A stretch of DNA of 64,000 nucleotides, from NCBI RefSeq assembly GCF_003339815.1, contig NZ_PPTT01000015.1:32049-96048 (forward strand), read 5' to 3'. The stretch comes from Eggerthella sinensis (GTDB lineage Bacteria > Actinomycetota > Coriobacteriia > Coriobacteriales > Eggerthellaceae). The stretch's first letter is position 1, and every line of letters starts with the position of its first letter. Under the pieces are notes generated by a model. The model did no database searches and was not told the DNA's origin. It saw only the letters and a program-made list of their open reading frames with translations. This document shows, piece by piece, positions 17,673 through 26,545 of the stretch. Position numbers and translations under genes: made by a program.

Positions 17673-18641
17673 ATGAACAAAGAAGACTTATTGATGTTCA
17701 ATCAAAAAGCTTTGAGAAGCAAGGCCGAGATCGTTAGGGCAATTAATACCTACTTGGAGGAGGCTACGAAAGCGAATGCCTCTTCTGAAGGGGATCAAGT
17801 GCCGGAGAATTATGAACTCATGGAGGCGTTTGAAAAGAAGATCGAGCGCGCTCTGATCCCTTTCCTTGAGCATCCCTTCAGTGCGTATGAAATCAACATC
17901 ACTGACATAGCTATATCATTGGATATGGCTGAATATAGCAAGATCATTTTCGACCAAGAAGGCGAAATAGATGAAGCGACAGCTTCGATTACTCCGGATA
18001 TCGTAAGCGTACGAGCACCGTATATTACGGTTGACGAATTTGCAAAGAGGCGTAACGTTAAGTCAAATACGGTTCTCAAATGGCTTCGGGAAGGAAAGCT
18101 GCGTAATGCTGAAAAACGCGAGAATGGTTGGCATATTGCGGCAACACAGGGAAAGCCCGCGAGAGAGTTTGACAGCGGCTGCTATATTTTTGAAAGCGAA
18201 GAAGGGGATTTGAGTTGCCTCGGTCTCTTTCCCATAGGTGCTATTTTCTTGGAAGTGGATCAGGATATAGCATGTCCTTCTCGATACACCATTCGGTTAA
18301 ACGATGAGTACCATCGAGTTCTTCGGCAGGACGTCGTGGATAAAGATGAGCTTCTTGAGCTGGAAAAGACACTCATAGCCTCGCCGAACGTTATTTTCCA
18401 AAGTACTTTCACCGATGCAATAAGTGAAAAAGTCGGGCTTGGAACAGGAGAATCAGAGGACGCTCGTCGCATTCATGAAGAAATAGGGAATTTCATAGAA
18501 TCAGCCGCCTTGCCGTTGGAGACAAGGCGGCTATTGAAGGTGATGCTTTTCCATGAGTGCGATGAGGAGTTGTTTTTATCAACTATTCAAAAGCTCGGAT
18601 TGGATGACACGCTTCAGCGATACCTGCGAGAAAACAAATAG
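17673..18641 (+). CDS. HTH (excisionase/MerR-like) protein of unknown function
   Basis: A 322-residue acidic protein in AT-richer DNA. About residues 115-155 carry a helix-turn-helix of the excisionase/MerR type (ITVDEFAKRRNVKSNTVLKW, then a wing ending NGWHIA). The N-terminal region is helical and the C-terminal half has no motif I recognise. ATG 17673 follows AAGGA. It is divergent from the HNH gene and probably functions with it. It could be a regulator or a DNA-binding effector partner. It ends 24 bp before the convergent guaA stop. Confidence 0.65.
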   Translation: MNKEDLLMFNQKALRSKAEIVRAINTYLEEATKANASSEGDQVPENYELMEAFEKKIERALIPFLEHPFSAYEINITDIAISLDMAEYSKIIFDQEGEIDEATASITPDIVSVRAPYITVDEFAKRRNVKSNTVLKWLREGKLRNAEKRENGWHIAATQGKPAREFDSGCYIFESEEGDLSCLGLFPIGAIFLEVDQDIACPSRYTIRLNDEYHRVLRQDVVDKDELLELEKTLIASPNVIFQSTFTDAISEKVGLGTGESEDARRIHEEIGNFIESAALPLETRRLLKVMLFHECDEELFLSTIQKLGLDDTLQRYLRENK

Positions 18642-18665
18642 CATTATGAGTTGATCCGGGCTGTA

Positions 18666-20279
18666 TCACTCCCACTCGATCGTCGCGGGCGGTTTGCTGG
18701 TGATGTCGTACGCTACTCGGTTCACTCCGGGGACTTCGGCTACGATCCTGCCGCTCACTCGGGCCAGGACGTCGTACGGCAACTTCGCCCAGTCGGCGGT
18801 CATGGCGTCGCTCGACTCGACGGCGCGCAGGATGATGGGGTAGGCGTAGGTGCGCTCGTCGCCCATGACGCCGACGCTTTTGACGTCGGGCAGCACGGCG
18901 AAGTACTGCCACACGCTGCGCTCGGAGTTGCGCTCGCCCGTCTCCTCGAACACGCGCTGGTTGTACGCGTCCAGCTCCTCGCGGACGATGGCGTCGGCGT
19001 TCTTCAAAATCTCAAGCTTCTCGCGCGTCACGGTGCCGATGATGCGGATGGCCAGGCCCGGACCGGGGAAGGGCTGGCGGTGCACGATGTGGTCGGGCAG
19101 CCCCAGCGCCGTTCCCAACGCGCGCACCTCGTCCTTGAAGAAGTGGTCCAAGGGCTCGATCAGGTCGAAATGCACGCCCTCGGGGAACGGAATCAGGTTG
19201 TGATGGCTCTTGATGGTGGACGCCTTGCCGCCGGTCTTGCGGGCGCCGCTTTCGATGATGTCGGGGTAGATGGTGCCCTGCGCCAGGAACTTCACGGGAC
19301 GCCCGCCCTCGGCGAGGTCCTCCGCCACGGCGAAGAATTCCTTCCAGAACTGCGAGCCGATGATGCGGCGCTTCGCCTCGGGCTCGACGATGTCGGCCAA
19401 GAGCGCGGCGTAGCGGTCCTCGGCGTGCACGTGCACGAAGTCCACGTCGAACTGCTTCGTGAACACCTCTTCAACCTCTTCGGGTTCGTTCTTGCGCAGC
19501 AGGCCGTGGTTGATGAACACACAGGTGAGCTGCTTGCCGATGGCCTTTGCGCACAGCGCGGCCACCACCGACGAGTCCACGCCGCCCGACAGGCCCAGAA
19601 TCACGCGTGCGTCGCCCACCTGCGCGCGGATGGCCGCCACCGCGTCGTCGATGATGGAGTCCATCGTCCACGACGGCTCGAGGCCGCAGATGCCGAACAG
19701 GAAGTTCTTCAGCAGCTCGTCGCCATGCGGCGTGTGGCGCACCTCGGGGTGAAACTGCGTCGCGTACAGTCGGCGATCGCTGCACTCCATCGAGGCCACC
19801 GGGCACGTGTCGGTGGAGGCCGTCACCGCGAAGCCCGCGGGCACGGCGTCCACGGCGTCGCGATGGCTCATCCACACCGTCTGCTCGGCAGGCGTCTCGC
19901 CGTACAGCAGCGACGTGCCCTCGTCGCGGCGCGTCAGCGCGGCCGCTCCGTATTCGCCGGCGTCGGTGTGGCCCACCGTGCCGCCCAACGTCACGGCCAT
20001 GATCTGCTGCCCGTAGCAGAAGCCCAGCACGGGAATGCCCAGCTCGAAGATGCCCGGATCGAGCGACGGGGCGTCCTCGGCGTACACGCTTGCCGGCCCG
20101 CCCGACAGGATGATGGCCGCCGGCGCCAGCGCGGCAACCTCGGAGGCGGTGATGTCGCACGGGACGATTTCCGAGTACACGTGCAAATCGCGCACGCGGC
20201 GGGCGATGAGCTGCCCGTACTGGGCTCCGAAATCGACGACGATGACCAGCTGGTTGGACGGGGTGGATGCGTGCGTCAC
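18666..20279 (-). CDS. guaA: GMP synthase (glutamine-hydrolysing)
   Basis: Converts XMP to GMP using ATP and glutamine. The 537 residues hold a class I amidotransferase domain (nucleophile in GFCYGQQ, His/Glu in QFHPEVRHT), the ATP pyrophosphatase loop LSGGVDSSV at about residue 240, and the C-terminal dimerisation domain ending KPPATIEWE. The start is GTG 20279, preceded by GAAGGAG four bases upstream; the frame continues further upstream without homology. Single gene, facing the HTH gene. Confidence 0.97.
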   Translation of the reverse strand: MTHASTPSNQLVIVVDFGAQYGQLIARRVRDLHVYSEIVPCDITASEVAALAPAAIILSGGPASVYAEDAPSLDPGIFELGIPVLGFCYGQQIMAVTLGGTVGHTDAGEYGAAALTRRDEGTSLLYGETPAEQTVWMSHRDAVDAVPAGFAVTASTDTCPVASMECSDRRLYATQFHPEVRHTPHGDELLKNFLFGICGLEPSWTMDSIIDDAVAAIRAQVGDARVILGLSGGVDSSVVAALCAKAIGKQLTCVFINHGLLRKNEPEEVEEVFTKQFDVDFVHVHAEDRYAALLADIVEPEAKRRIIGSQFWKEFFAVAEDLAEGGRPVKFLAQGTIYPDIIESGARKTGGKASTIKSHHNLIPFPEGVHFDLIEPLDHFFKDEVRALGTALGLPDHIVHRQPFPGPGLAIRIIGTVTREKLEILKNADAIVREELDAYNQRVFEETGERNSERSVWQYFAVLPDVKSVGVMGDERTYAYPIILRAVESSDAMTADWAKLPYDVLARVSGRIVAEVPGVNRVAYDITSKPPATIEWE

Positions 20280-20584
20280 AAATGCTCCTTCGTGTTGCGG
20301 GGGCGCAGCGCGGCGGCCCCTTCTCTCGTATGGCGGTATCTTACACGAAAGGCCGCACGCGGCGAAGTTCAGGCGCGGCAATGCACACGCTCTGCATCAA
20401 GGAATCGTCCAAACTTCATGAGCGGGCGCGTCATAATATTAGGCGTCCGACGAGCACTTATGCGACCGCGGCATGCGCGGATACAAGAACGAACAACCCT
20501 TCTTGCGCCAGGCGTATCTCCAAAAGACGGTGGTACAATATAGTACACAGGGGGGTCTCCTAGAGACCAATGAGGAGTGCGTGT
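20280..20584. other. Divergent intergenic region guaA / PocR-LuxR regulator
   Basis: About 305 bp without a gene. Near the right end it has a GTACAATATAGTAC palindrome (20533-20546) that overlaps TACAAT/TATAGT -10-like hexamers. Just before the regulator's ribosome site is a GGTCTC/GAGACC inverted repeat (20554-20559, 20563-20568). No riboswitch or small ORF was recognised. Confidence 0.5.
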
Positions 20585-21298
20585 ATGCCTGACAACAATA
20601 CGCTCGACACGTGGTTGTCCTCGATAGGCAAAGAGTCTGTCCAGGCGTTTCAAGACGATTTTTCAGGGATGACCGACATCAGTTTATGCCTCGTCCACTT
20701 GGACGGAACGCCGGCGCTCGTCGCGTCGAATCGCTCGCTGCTCTGCTTCCATATCGAAGACCGCAACAGCACGCGCTGCGCGATGCAGCATCAGCAGATC
20801 CTCGAGCGCATGGCGGAAAGCGGCAGCACCGTCATCGACACGTGCTACGCGGGCCTCACCTGCTTCGCATGCCCCGTTTTCCGCAGCAAAGAGGTGGTGG
20901 GCGCCTTCTTCGGCGGCATGGTGCTGGGGGAGAACGCGCAGGCGGTGAGCGCGCTCGATGCGGAGCGCTACGACATCAAGTCCATGGACCGGGCGGAGCT
21001 CGAGAAGGTGCTGCGCCTGCTGGCTTCGACGCTTTCCCTGCTCAAGGGGGTGCGGCTTGCCAGCGGCTCCACCATCGACGAGACGGGCTGCGCACTGATG
21101 GAGGCGTTCGGCCTCACCACGCGCGAGGTGATGGTGGTGGGCCACATCATGCAGAACAAGAGCAACCGCGACATCGCCGAGGCGCTGTTCATCAGCGAGA
21201 AGACGGTGAAAACCCATATCACGAACATCCTCAAGAAAACGGCGGCGAAGAACCGCTACGAAATGGCCTTGCTGTGCAAGACGTACTTCAACGCCTAG
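20585..21298 (+). CDS. PocR-domain LuxR-type transcriptional regulator
   Basis: A 237-residue regulator. The N-terminal 150 residues look like a PocR ligand-sensing domain (RCAMQHQQILERMAES, CYAGLTCFACPVF, VVGAFFGGMVLGE). The C-terminus is a LuxR/NarL HTH (LTTREVMVVGHIMQNKSNRD, SEKTVKTHITNILKK). Start taken at ATG 20585 with GAGGAG seven bases upstream, not ATG 20570, which lies in the SD itself. First gene of an operon with a histidine kinase (9 bp gap) and response regulator. PocR domains are thought to bind small hydrocarbon derivatives; ligand unknown. Confidence 0.85.
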   Translation: MPDNNTLDTWLSSIGKESVQAFQDDFSGMTDISLCLVHLDGTPALVASNRSLLCFHIEDRNSTRCAMQHQQILERMAESGSTVIDTCYAGLTCFACPVFRSKEVVGAFFGGMVLGENAQAVSALDAERYDIKSMDRAELEKVLRLLASTLSLLKGVRLASGSTIDETGCALMEAFGLTTREVMVVGHIMQNKSNRDIAEALFISEKTVKTHITNILKKTAAKNRYEMALLCKTYFNA

Positions 21299-21307
21299 GG
21301 GCGCCCC

Positions 21308-23353
21308 ATGAAGATCAATCGGCAATTCACGCTCGTGCTGCTGGGAAGCGTCCTGTTCTTCGCGGTGGTTTCCACGATGGCCAGCTATCAAACGCTCAGC
21401 ATCATGCAGGAGCATGCCGCCTACAGCTTCCTGACCACGACGAGCGGGTTCGCTGAATCCATGATGCAGGATCAGGTGACCGTGTTCGAGGCGGCGGGCC
21501 TCGCCGCCTCGCCGCGCGCGCCGGGCGAAGAGGACGATGCCGCGCGTTGGGACGAGTACGTGGCGTCCCTCGTCGACGCGCTGCCCGATCTCGGCTTCGC
21601 GCTCGTGGTGGACGGCGAGGGGCGGCAGCTGTCGGCGACGGACGAGGTGCGTGCGAATGCGAGCGCCGCGTTCGTCCGGCACATCGACGCGGCCAAAGAC
21701 GCCGACGTCCCGTCCATCAGCTCTTTGGACGTCATCGATCTGGGCGCCGTGTTCGAGGAGGGGAGCGAGGCGTACGAGCGCTACCTCGTGAGCGCGGCCG
21801 ACGGCACGCTCGTCTCGCGAGCTCTCATGAACCTCGCCGTCATCGCGCCCGCCGACAGCGACGAGCTGCTCATCCTCGGCGAGGTGATCAACAACAATCC
21901 CCAATACCCCGCCTATTACACCGACCGCGTGAGCGATTCGTTCCTGTCCTTCGTCGTGGACGGCGTGCGCGTGTCCACGAACCTCGCGCCGGCGGAGGAC
22001 CATTCGTCCCAGCTGGGCACGACGGTTCCCGTCTCGCTCGACGACGTTGCGGACGGCGGGTACTTCGGCAACGAGCTGTCCTCGGCGGGCTATCAGTACT
22101 ACTATCTGTACACGCCGGCCCGCAACTACTGGGGCGAGCCCATCGCGTCCATGGGCGTGGGCATCCGCGAAGCGGTGTACTCGAACATCATCCACAACAA
22201 CGTGCGCAGCGTGTTCCTCGTGGCTCTCGTGGTATCGCCGCTCGTCATCATCGTCAGCTGGCTGTTCAGCAACCGCATCACGCGGCCGCTGAAAACGGGC
22301 AAGCGCATGGCCGAGCGCATCATGCGGGGCGACTACGCGGGGGTGGAGCGCGAGCCCATGCCCGAAGACACCATCAACGAGTCGGACCAGCTCGTGGTCA
22401 GCCTGCGCACGATGGCGGCCGGTCTCAACGAGAGCCAGCAGAAGATCCGCGAAACCGTGCGCGACCTCAAAGCCAGCAAGGAGGCGGCGCAGGACCTGTC
22501 GGATCAGCTGCTGCGCGCGAACGACAACCTCGAGATCACCGTGCGCGCCCGCACGCTCGAGCTGCAGCAGCTCGCCGAGGGCCTCGCGGTGTCGAACTCC
22601 ACGAAAACGCGCTTCATCGCCAACATCAGCCACGAGCTGAAAACGCCGCTCACCAGCTCCATCTCGGCCTCCGACCTGCTGTTGTCCGAAATGTTCGGCA
22701 CGCTGAACGACAAGCAGCGCGACTACGTGATGAACATCCACCGCAGCAGCTCGCACCTGCTCGAGCTCATCAACGACATTCTGGCCACGGCCAAAATCGA
22801 CGAGGGGCGCTCGAGCCTGTACTTCGAGACGTTCGCGGTGGGCGAGGCGCTCGACGAGGTGGTGAAGACGGTGGCGGGGTCGTGCCCCGAGCGCGCGGAC
22901 GACATCCGCGTGGCGTGCGAGCCGGTGAACCTCGAGCTGTCGGCCGACCGGGTGGTGCTCAAGCAGGTGCTGTACAACCTGCTGTCGAACGCCACGAAGT
23001 TCTCCGAAGCGGGCAGCGAAATGCGCATCGACGTGCGCGAGGTGACGCTGGGGGAGCGGCGCGTCGTGGACTTCTCGATAGCCGATCGCGGCATCGGCAT
23101 TGCCGCCGCCGATCTGGAGCGGGTGTTCTACGAGTTCGAGCAGGTGGAGAACTCGTACTCGCGCACCTACGAGGGCACGGGCCTCGGCCTGCCTCTCGCG
23201 CGTCGGCAGGTGGAGCTGCACGGCGGCAAGCTGTGGCTCGAGAGCGAGCTGGGGTACGGCACGGTGGCGCGCTTCTTCGTGCCGGCGCAGCAGGACGTCC
23301 CGCCCGATGCCGACGAATCCGATACTCCCGAGACGCCAAGGAGCGATGCATGA
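21308..23353 (+). CDS. Sensor histidine kinase with extracytoplasmic sensor and HAMP domain
   Basis: A 681-residue membrane kinase. TM1 is at about residues 8-28, followed by an extracytoplasmic sensor of about 260 residues and TM2 around residue 300 (FLVALVVSPLVIIVSWLF). HAMP, a coiled coil, HisKA with phospho-accepting His in FIANISHELKTPL, and HATPase_c with N-box NLLSNATKF, DRGIGI and GTGLGLPLARR follow. Its stop overlaps the response regulator start (ATGA at 23350-23353), so the two are translationally coupled. Signal unknown. Confidence 0.92.
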   Translation: MKINRQFTLVLLGSVLFFAVVSTMASYQTLSIMQEHAAYSFLTTTSGFAESMMQDQVTVFEAAGLAASPRAPGEEDDAARWDEYVASLVDALPDLGFALVVDGEGRQLSATDEVRANASAAFVRHIDAAKDADVPSISSLDVIDLGAVFEEGSEAYERYLVSAADGTLVSRALMNLAVIAPADSDELLILGEVINNNPQYPAYYTDRVSDSFLSFVVDGVRVSTNLAPAEDHSSQLGTTVPVSLDDVADGGYFGNELSSAGYQYYYLYTPARNYWGEPIASMGVGIREAVYSNIIHNNVRSVFLVALVVSPLVIIVSWLFSNRITRPLKTGKRMAERIMRGDYAGVEREPMPEDTINESDQLVVSLRTMAAGLNESQQKIRETVRDLKASKEAAQDLSDQLLRANDNLEITVRARTLELQQLAEGLAVSNSTKTRFIANISHELKTPLTSSISASDLLLSEMFGTLNDKQRDYVMNIHRSSSHLLELINDILATAKIDEGRSSLYFETFAVGEALDEVVKTVAGSCPERADDIRVACEPVNLELSADRVVLKQVLYNLLSNATKFSEAGSEMRIDVREVTLGERRVVDFSIADRGIGIAAADLERVFYEFEQVENSYSRTYEGTGLGLPLARRQVELHGGKLWLESELGYGTVARFFVPAQQDVPPDADESDTPETPRSDA

Positions 23354-24255
23354 ACGAAAAGGTGCTCGTCGTAGACGACAACGATGCAAACCGGCAGATG
23401 ATGGTGGACGTGCTGGTGCAGTGGGGTTACCAGGTGGAAGAAGCGGTCAACGGCAGGGTGGTGATGCGCCTCGTCGAGGAGTGCAAACCCGACCTCATCC
23501 TGCTCGACGTCATGCTGCCCGGCATGAACGGCTACGAGATATGCCACCGCCTCAAGCAGGACCCGAAGACCGACCATATCCCCATCATCATGCTGACGGT
23601 GCTGAGCGACAGCGAATCCCGCACGCGCGGCATCAGCGTGGGCGCCGACCTCTTCGTCAGCCGTCCGCCCAACTACCTGGAAATGCACAAGAACATCGAG
23701 TCGCTGCTGCTCAACAAGCGCAAGTACCGCCGCATGGAAACCCTCGAAGCGCTCTGCGGCTCCCTCGAGGCGCTCGTGAAGCGCCTGTCGCCTCCGGAAT
23801 ACGAGCGCTACCAGAGGGTGTTCGGCTATGCGAAGCGCACGGCGAAAATCCTCGGCATCGACGACGACGCGCAGCAGCGCATGATGATGGGCGGCTTGTG
23901 CTGCGCGCTCGAACGGGCGCTTGCCGACGTCGGGGGAGACGGCCCGTCGCTCGCGGACATCGTGGCGCCCCTCAACGCCGGCTCGTGGATCGAGCGGTTC
24001 GCAGCCGAACAGCGCAACCCCTCCGCGGTTGACGCCGAGGACGCCATCGCGGCCGTGTACTACGTGTGCGCCCGGTACTGCGAGCAGCGCGCCGTCGGCG
24101 GGTCGGACGAGAGCGTGCTGGAAGAGGTGCGCAAACACCTCGTGGGCTACTCCGCGCGGCTGTCGGTGTTCGAGGCGCTCAAGCAGGCCGTCAGCGACGA
24201 GGCGTTCCTGCGTCGGCTCAACGAGCAGGGCGGCGGGGCGGCGGCGCGGGGCTAG
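23350..24255 (+). CDS. Response regulator with C-terminal non-DNA-binding domain
   Basis: 301 residues. The N-terminal receiver domain has acidic pocket VVDDND, phospho-acceptor Asp in LILLDVMLPG and Thr in MLTVLSD. The nearly invariant lysine (usual TKP) is replaced by Arg (FVSRPP). The C-terminal 180 residues are helical, contain no HTH and are not recognised; they may be a protein-interaction output. ATGA overlap with the kinase gene. The TAG stop overlaps the stop of the opposing DUF4125 gene in CTAG (24252-24255). Confidence 0.85.
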   Translation: MNEKVLVVDDNDANRQMMVDVLVQWGYQVEEAVNGRVVMRLVEECKPDLILLDVMLPGMNGYEICHRLKQDPKTDHIPIIMLTVLSDSESRTRGISVGADLFVSRPPNYLEMHKNIESLLLNKRKYRRMETLEALCGSLEALVKRLSPPEYERYQRVFGYAKRTAKILGIDDDAQQRMMMGGLCCALERALADVGGDGPSLADIVAPLNAGSWIERFAAEQRNPSAVDAEDAIAAVYYVCARYCEQRAVGGSDESVLEEVRKHLVGYSARLSVFEALKQAVSDEAFLRRLNEQGGGAAARG

Positions 24256-24887
24256 CGGGAGGCGGGCTCCTGCGCCATGGCCTCGTTCGCCTCGTCGAGG
24301 TTGCCGTAGCCGTACAGGCGCACGAGCTGCTCGTACACGAGGCGGCTGCCGTTCTCGCCCGCGTCGGCCACGGTGCGCAGGTGCTGCGCGTACAGCCGCA
24401 GCGTGCGGGGCGAATACGTGGAGAGCTCCGCGCGCAGGTACGTCTCGAACGAGGTGCCTTGACGGCTGATCTCGTCGGTTGACAGGTCGCGTCCGCGCGC
24501 GACGATGAACGGGTACCGTTCGCGCACTGCAGCCTCCCACGCCATGACGAGCGCGGACGCTTCGTCGACGAGGCGCACGGCATCCTCGTCGAGGGGCGGC
24601 AGGCATGCCTCGATAGCCGCGTACGCCTCAGGATCGGTGCGCTCCATCATGCGCGCGTACTTCTCGGTCATGAGGTTGCGGCCCTGATCGCGCGCCGTGC
24701 GCAGGTCGTCGCGATAGCTGCACAGGACGATGACCGGCCAGGTGAGATACTGGCTGCGGCGCATGAGGTCGAACGTTTCGGGCTGCTGCTGGCATGCTGT
24801 GGGGCCTCCCGCGTTGTGCACGGCGGCGAACATGTCCCATTCCAGGGAGATGATTTCGTCGATGAGGGGGAGCGTTTCGTCGGTCAT
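24252..24887 (-). CDS. DUF4125 family protein
   Basis: A 211-residue soluble protein. LIDEIISLEWDMFAAVHNAGGPTACQ near the start, RSQYLTWP and YGYGNLDEANEAMA near the end are what I associate with DUF4125; no catalytic motif is evident. ATG 24887 follows GAAGGAG. It is the last gene of the probable hpd operon, 20 bp after the DUF4037 gene. The biochemical role is unknown; the operon position suggests a link with the glycyl-radical decarboxylase or its transporters. Confidence 0.75.
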   Translation of the reverse strand: MTDETLPLIDEIISLEWDMFAAVHNAGGPTACQQQPETFDLMRRSQYLTWPVIVLCSYRDDLRTARDQGRNLMTEKYARMMERTDPEAYAAIEACLPPLDEDAVRLVDEASALVMAWEAAVRERYPFIVARGRDLSTDEISRQGTSFETYLRAELSTYSPRTLRLYAQHLRTVADAGENGSRLVYEQLVRLYGYGNLDEANEAMAQEPASR

Positions 24888-24907
24888 GGTATCTCCTTCG
24901 GTAGTGT

Positions 24908-25861
24908 TCAACACGGTACGGCGAGGGGGATGGCGCGCAGCCAATCCGCCTCGATGGCGCGGTGCAGCTCGACGGCGATGGCGTACAGGTCGGTGCTCGT
25001 GTTCGAGGTGGCCATGAGGCCGCTGTCGCACAGGACGTTCGCCAGCTCGTCGCACCACGCGCTCATGACGCCCGCCGCGTGCGGCCAGCGATGCGCGTCG
25101 TTCGCGGCGGGCTCGGCCAGCTCGTCGGCATGGCGCGCGGCGGCGCTGCCCAGGATGGGCAGCGAACGCGCGAGCGGTTCGAGCCATTTGTAGAACGGCG
25201 GGTAGGCGTCGTTCAGGTAGTAGGTGATGCGCAACGCGGCGGTTATGAACGTGGTTTCCGCCAGCAACGCCGCGCACCGTTGCTGGCGGCGCATCATGCG
25301 CGGGTAGTTGTACGGTCCCGCTTGCAGGGCGAGGTAGCAGCAGTACGCCAGCTTCTTCAGCTTGACGTCACGCGGATAGCCGCCCCTCAGCGCGTCCCTC
25401 CACGCGCTGAACTCGCCCGGGTTGTCGCAGAACACGCAACCGTTCGTCGCGGTTGCCAGGTTCGCGTCGGGCACGGCCCACCACTCGCGCAGCGTGCGCG
25501 GCGGATGGTCGAACCCGATGAAGCGCTGATAGAACCCCGTGACGGGAAACACGCCCACCCGTCCGTCGTTCGGCCCCATCATGCGCGTGAACTTCGACGT
25601 CGTTCCGGCTCCGGCGCGCAGCGAGCGCAGCGTGCGGGCGACCTGTGCGCCCTGGGCGCGGTACGCTTCGTCGGTCAGCCAGACGCAGAAGCCCGGACCC
25701 CAATCGTGGTCGCGCGACAGCGCGTCGTCCATCCCGAAGCATTCCGACCCTTCGCCCACCAGGCCGGCGGCCAGGAAAGGCAGCGCCTCCTCATGCCGCG
25801 CGCGAAGCGCGGGCAGGCCCTGCGTCTCGAAGAAGGCCGCGCCCAGCGCCATGCCGTTCAT
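24908..25861 (-). CDS. DUF4037 domain protein (nucleotidyltransferase-like)
   Basis: A 317-residue protein. The N-terminal region contains a GSE element, then FGMDDALSRDHDWGPGF. A GS motif followed by a DxD-type acidic pair resembles the active site of nucleotidyltransferase-fold proteins and is typical of DUF4037. The C-terminal part is helical. Start ATG 25861 overlaps the TGA of the TPR gene by four bases (TCATGA on the minus strand), so translation is coupled. It may transfer a nucleotide to a partner; function is not established. Confidence 0.75.
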   Translation of the reverse strand: MNGMALGAAFFETQGLPALRARHEEALPFLAAGLVGEGSECFGMDDALSRDHDWGPGFCVWLTDEAYRAQGAQVARTLRSLRAGAGTTSKFTRMMGPNDGRVGVFPVTGFYQRFIGFDHPPRTLREWWAVPDANLATATNGCVFCDNPGEFSAWRDALRGGYPRDVKLKKLAYCCYLALQAGPYNYPRMMRRQQRCAALLAETTFITAALRITYYLNDAYPPFYKWLEPLARSLPILGSAAARHADELAEPAANDAHRWPHAAGVMSAWCDELANVLCDSGLMATSNTSTDLYAIAVELHRAIEADWLRAIPLAVPC

Positions 25862-26544
25862 GATGCGGGCAGCCCGCCTTCTCCGACGGCGGCTTTGGCA
25901 TGCTCGATCAGCTCGTGGTACTCGGGCAGCAGCTGGCGGTACACTTCGATGGAGCGCCTGATCAGGTCTTCGCCCAGGTCGGTTTCGCCCAGCTGCTTGC
26001 AGCAGAAGCCCGTGTTGTAGAGCGAGGTGGCGTAGGCCACCGTCGCGTCGTCGAGCCGCTCGAGCGCCGAGCATACCCGTAGATGGCGGGCGAGCGCCGT
26101 CTCGAACGCGCCGCGATCCTGGTGGCACAGCGCCGCGTTGTTGAGCGCGGTGAGGTACTCCATGGAGTCGGTGCCCAGGGTTTCGGCGAACAGCGTCTCG
26201 GCGCGCTCGAACAGCGCCAGGCTCTCGTCGAGCGCGCCGTTCAGCCGCAGCACGCCCGCGTAGTTCATGAGCGCCATGGCGAAGTCGGGGCTCGCCGGCC
26301 CCGCAACCTGCTCCAGCAGATCGGCGGCCTGCTTGAAGTACGTCGCCGCCCGCCCGTAGTCGGCATCGGCGCGATAGCACGCGCCCAGCTCGTTCAGCGC
26401 GGAGGCGTACGCGAGGCTGTCGCGGCCGTGCTCGTCTTCGATGGCGGTAAGCGCCTCGGTGATCAGGGCCACCTTGCGCGGGCCGCTTCCTTCGCCCTCC
26501 ACGGCATCGAGCCGATCGAACAGGTCTTGCATTGACGTTGCCAT
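25858..26544 (-). CDS. Tetratricopeptide-repeat protein
   Basis: A 228-residue soluble protein made almost entirely of TPR units (SALNELGACYRADADYGRAA, ALMNYAGVLRLNGALDESLA, ALNNAALCHQDRGAFETALA, SLYNTGFCCKQLGETD). A protein-protein scaffold is likely. It starts one base after the stop of the activase gene and overlaps the DUF4037 start, i.e. it is translationally coupled on both sides. Confidence 0.88.
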   Translation of the reverse strand: MATSMQDLFDRLDAVEGEGSGPRKVALITEALTAIEDEHGRDSLAYASALNELGACYRADADYGRAATYFKQAADLLEQVAGPASPDFAMALMNYAGVLRLNGALDESLALFERAETLFAETLGTDSMEYLTALNNAALCHQDRGAFETALARHLRVCSALERLDDATVAYATSLYNTGFCCKQLGETDLGEDLIRRSIEVYRQLLPEYHELIEHAKAAVGEGGLPAS

Positions 26545-26545
26545 A

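Noticed and set aside
16293..18641. Classical restriction-modification system
   Set aside because: An HNH protein is present but there is no methyltransferase or specificity gene beside it.
20280..20584. Purine riboswitch or guanine-responsive leader upstream of guaA
   Set aside because: guaA is preceded directly by a ribosome site and no conserved purine-aptamer pattern was seen on the minus strand.
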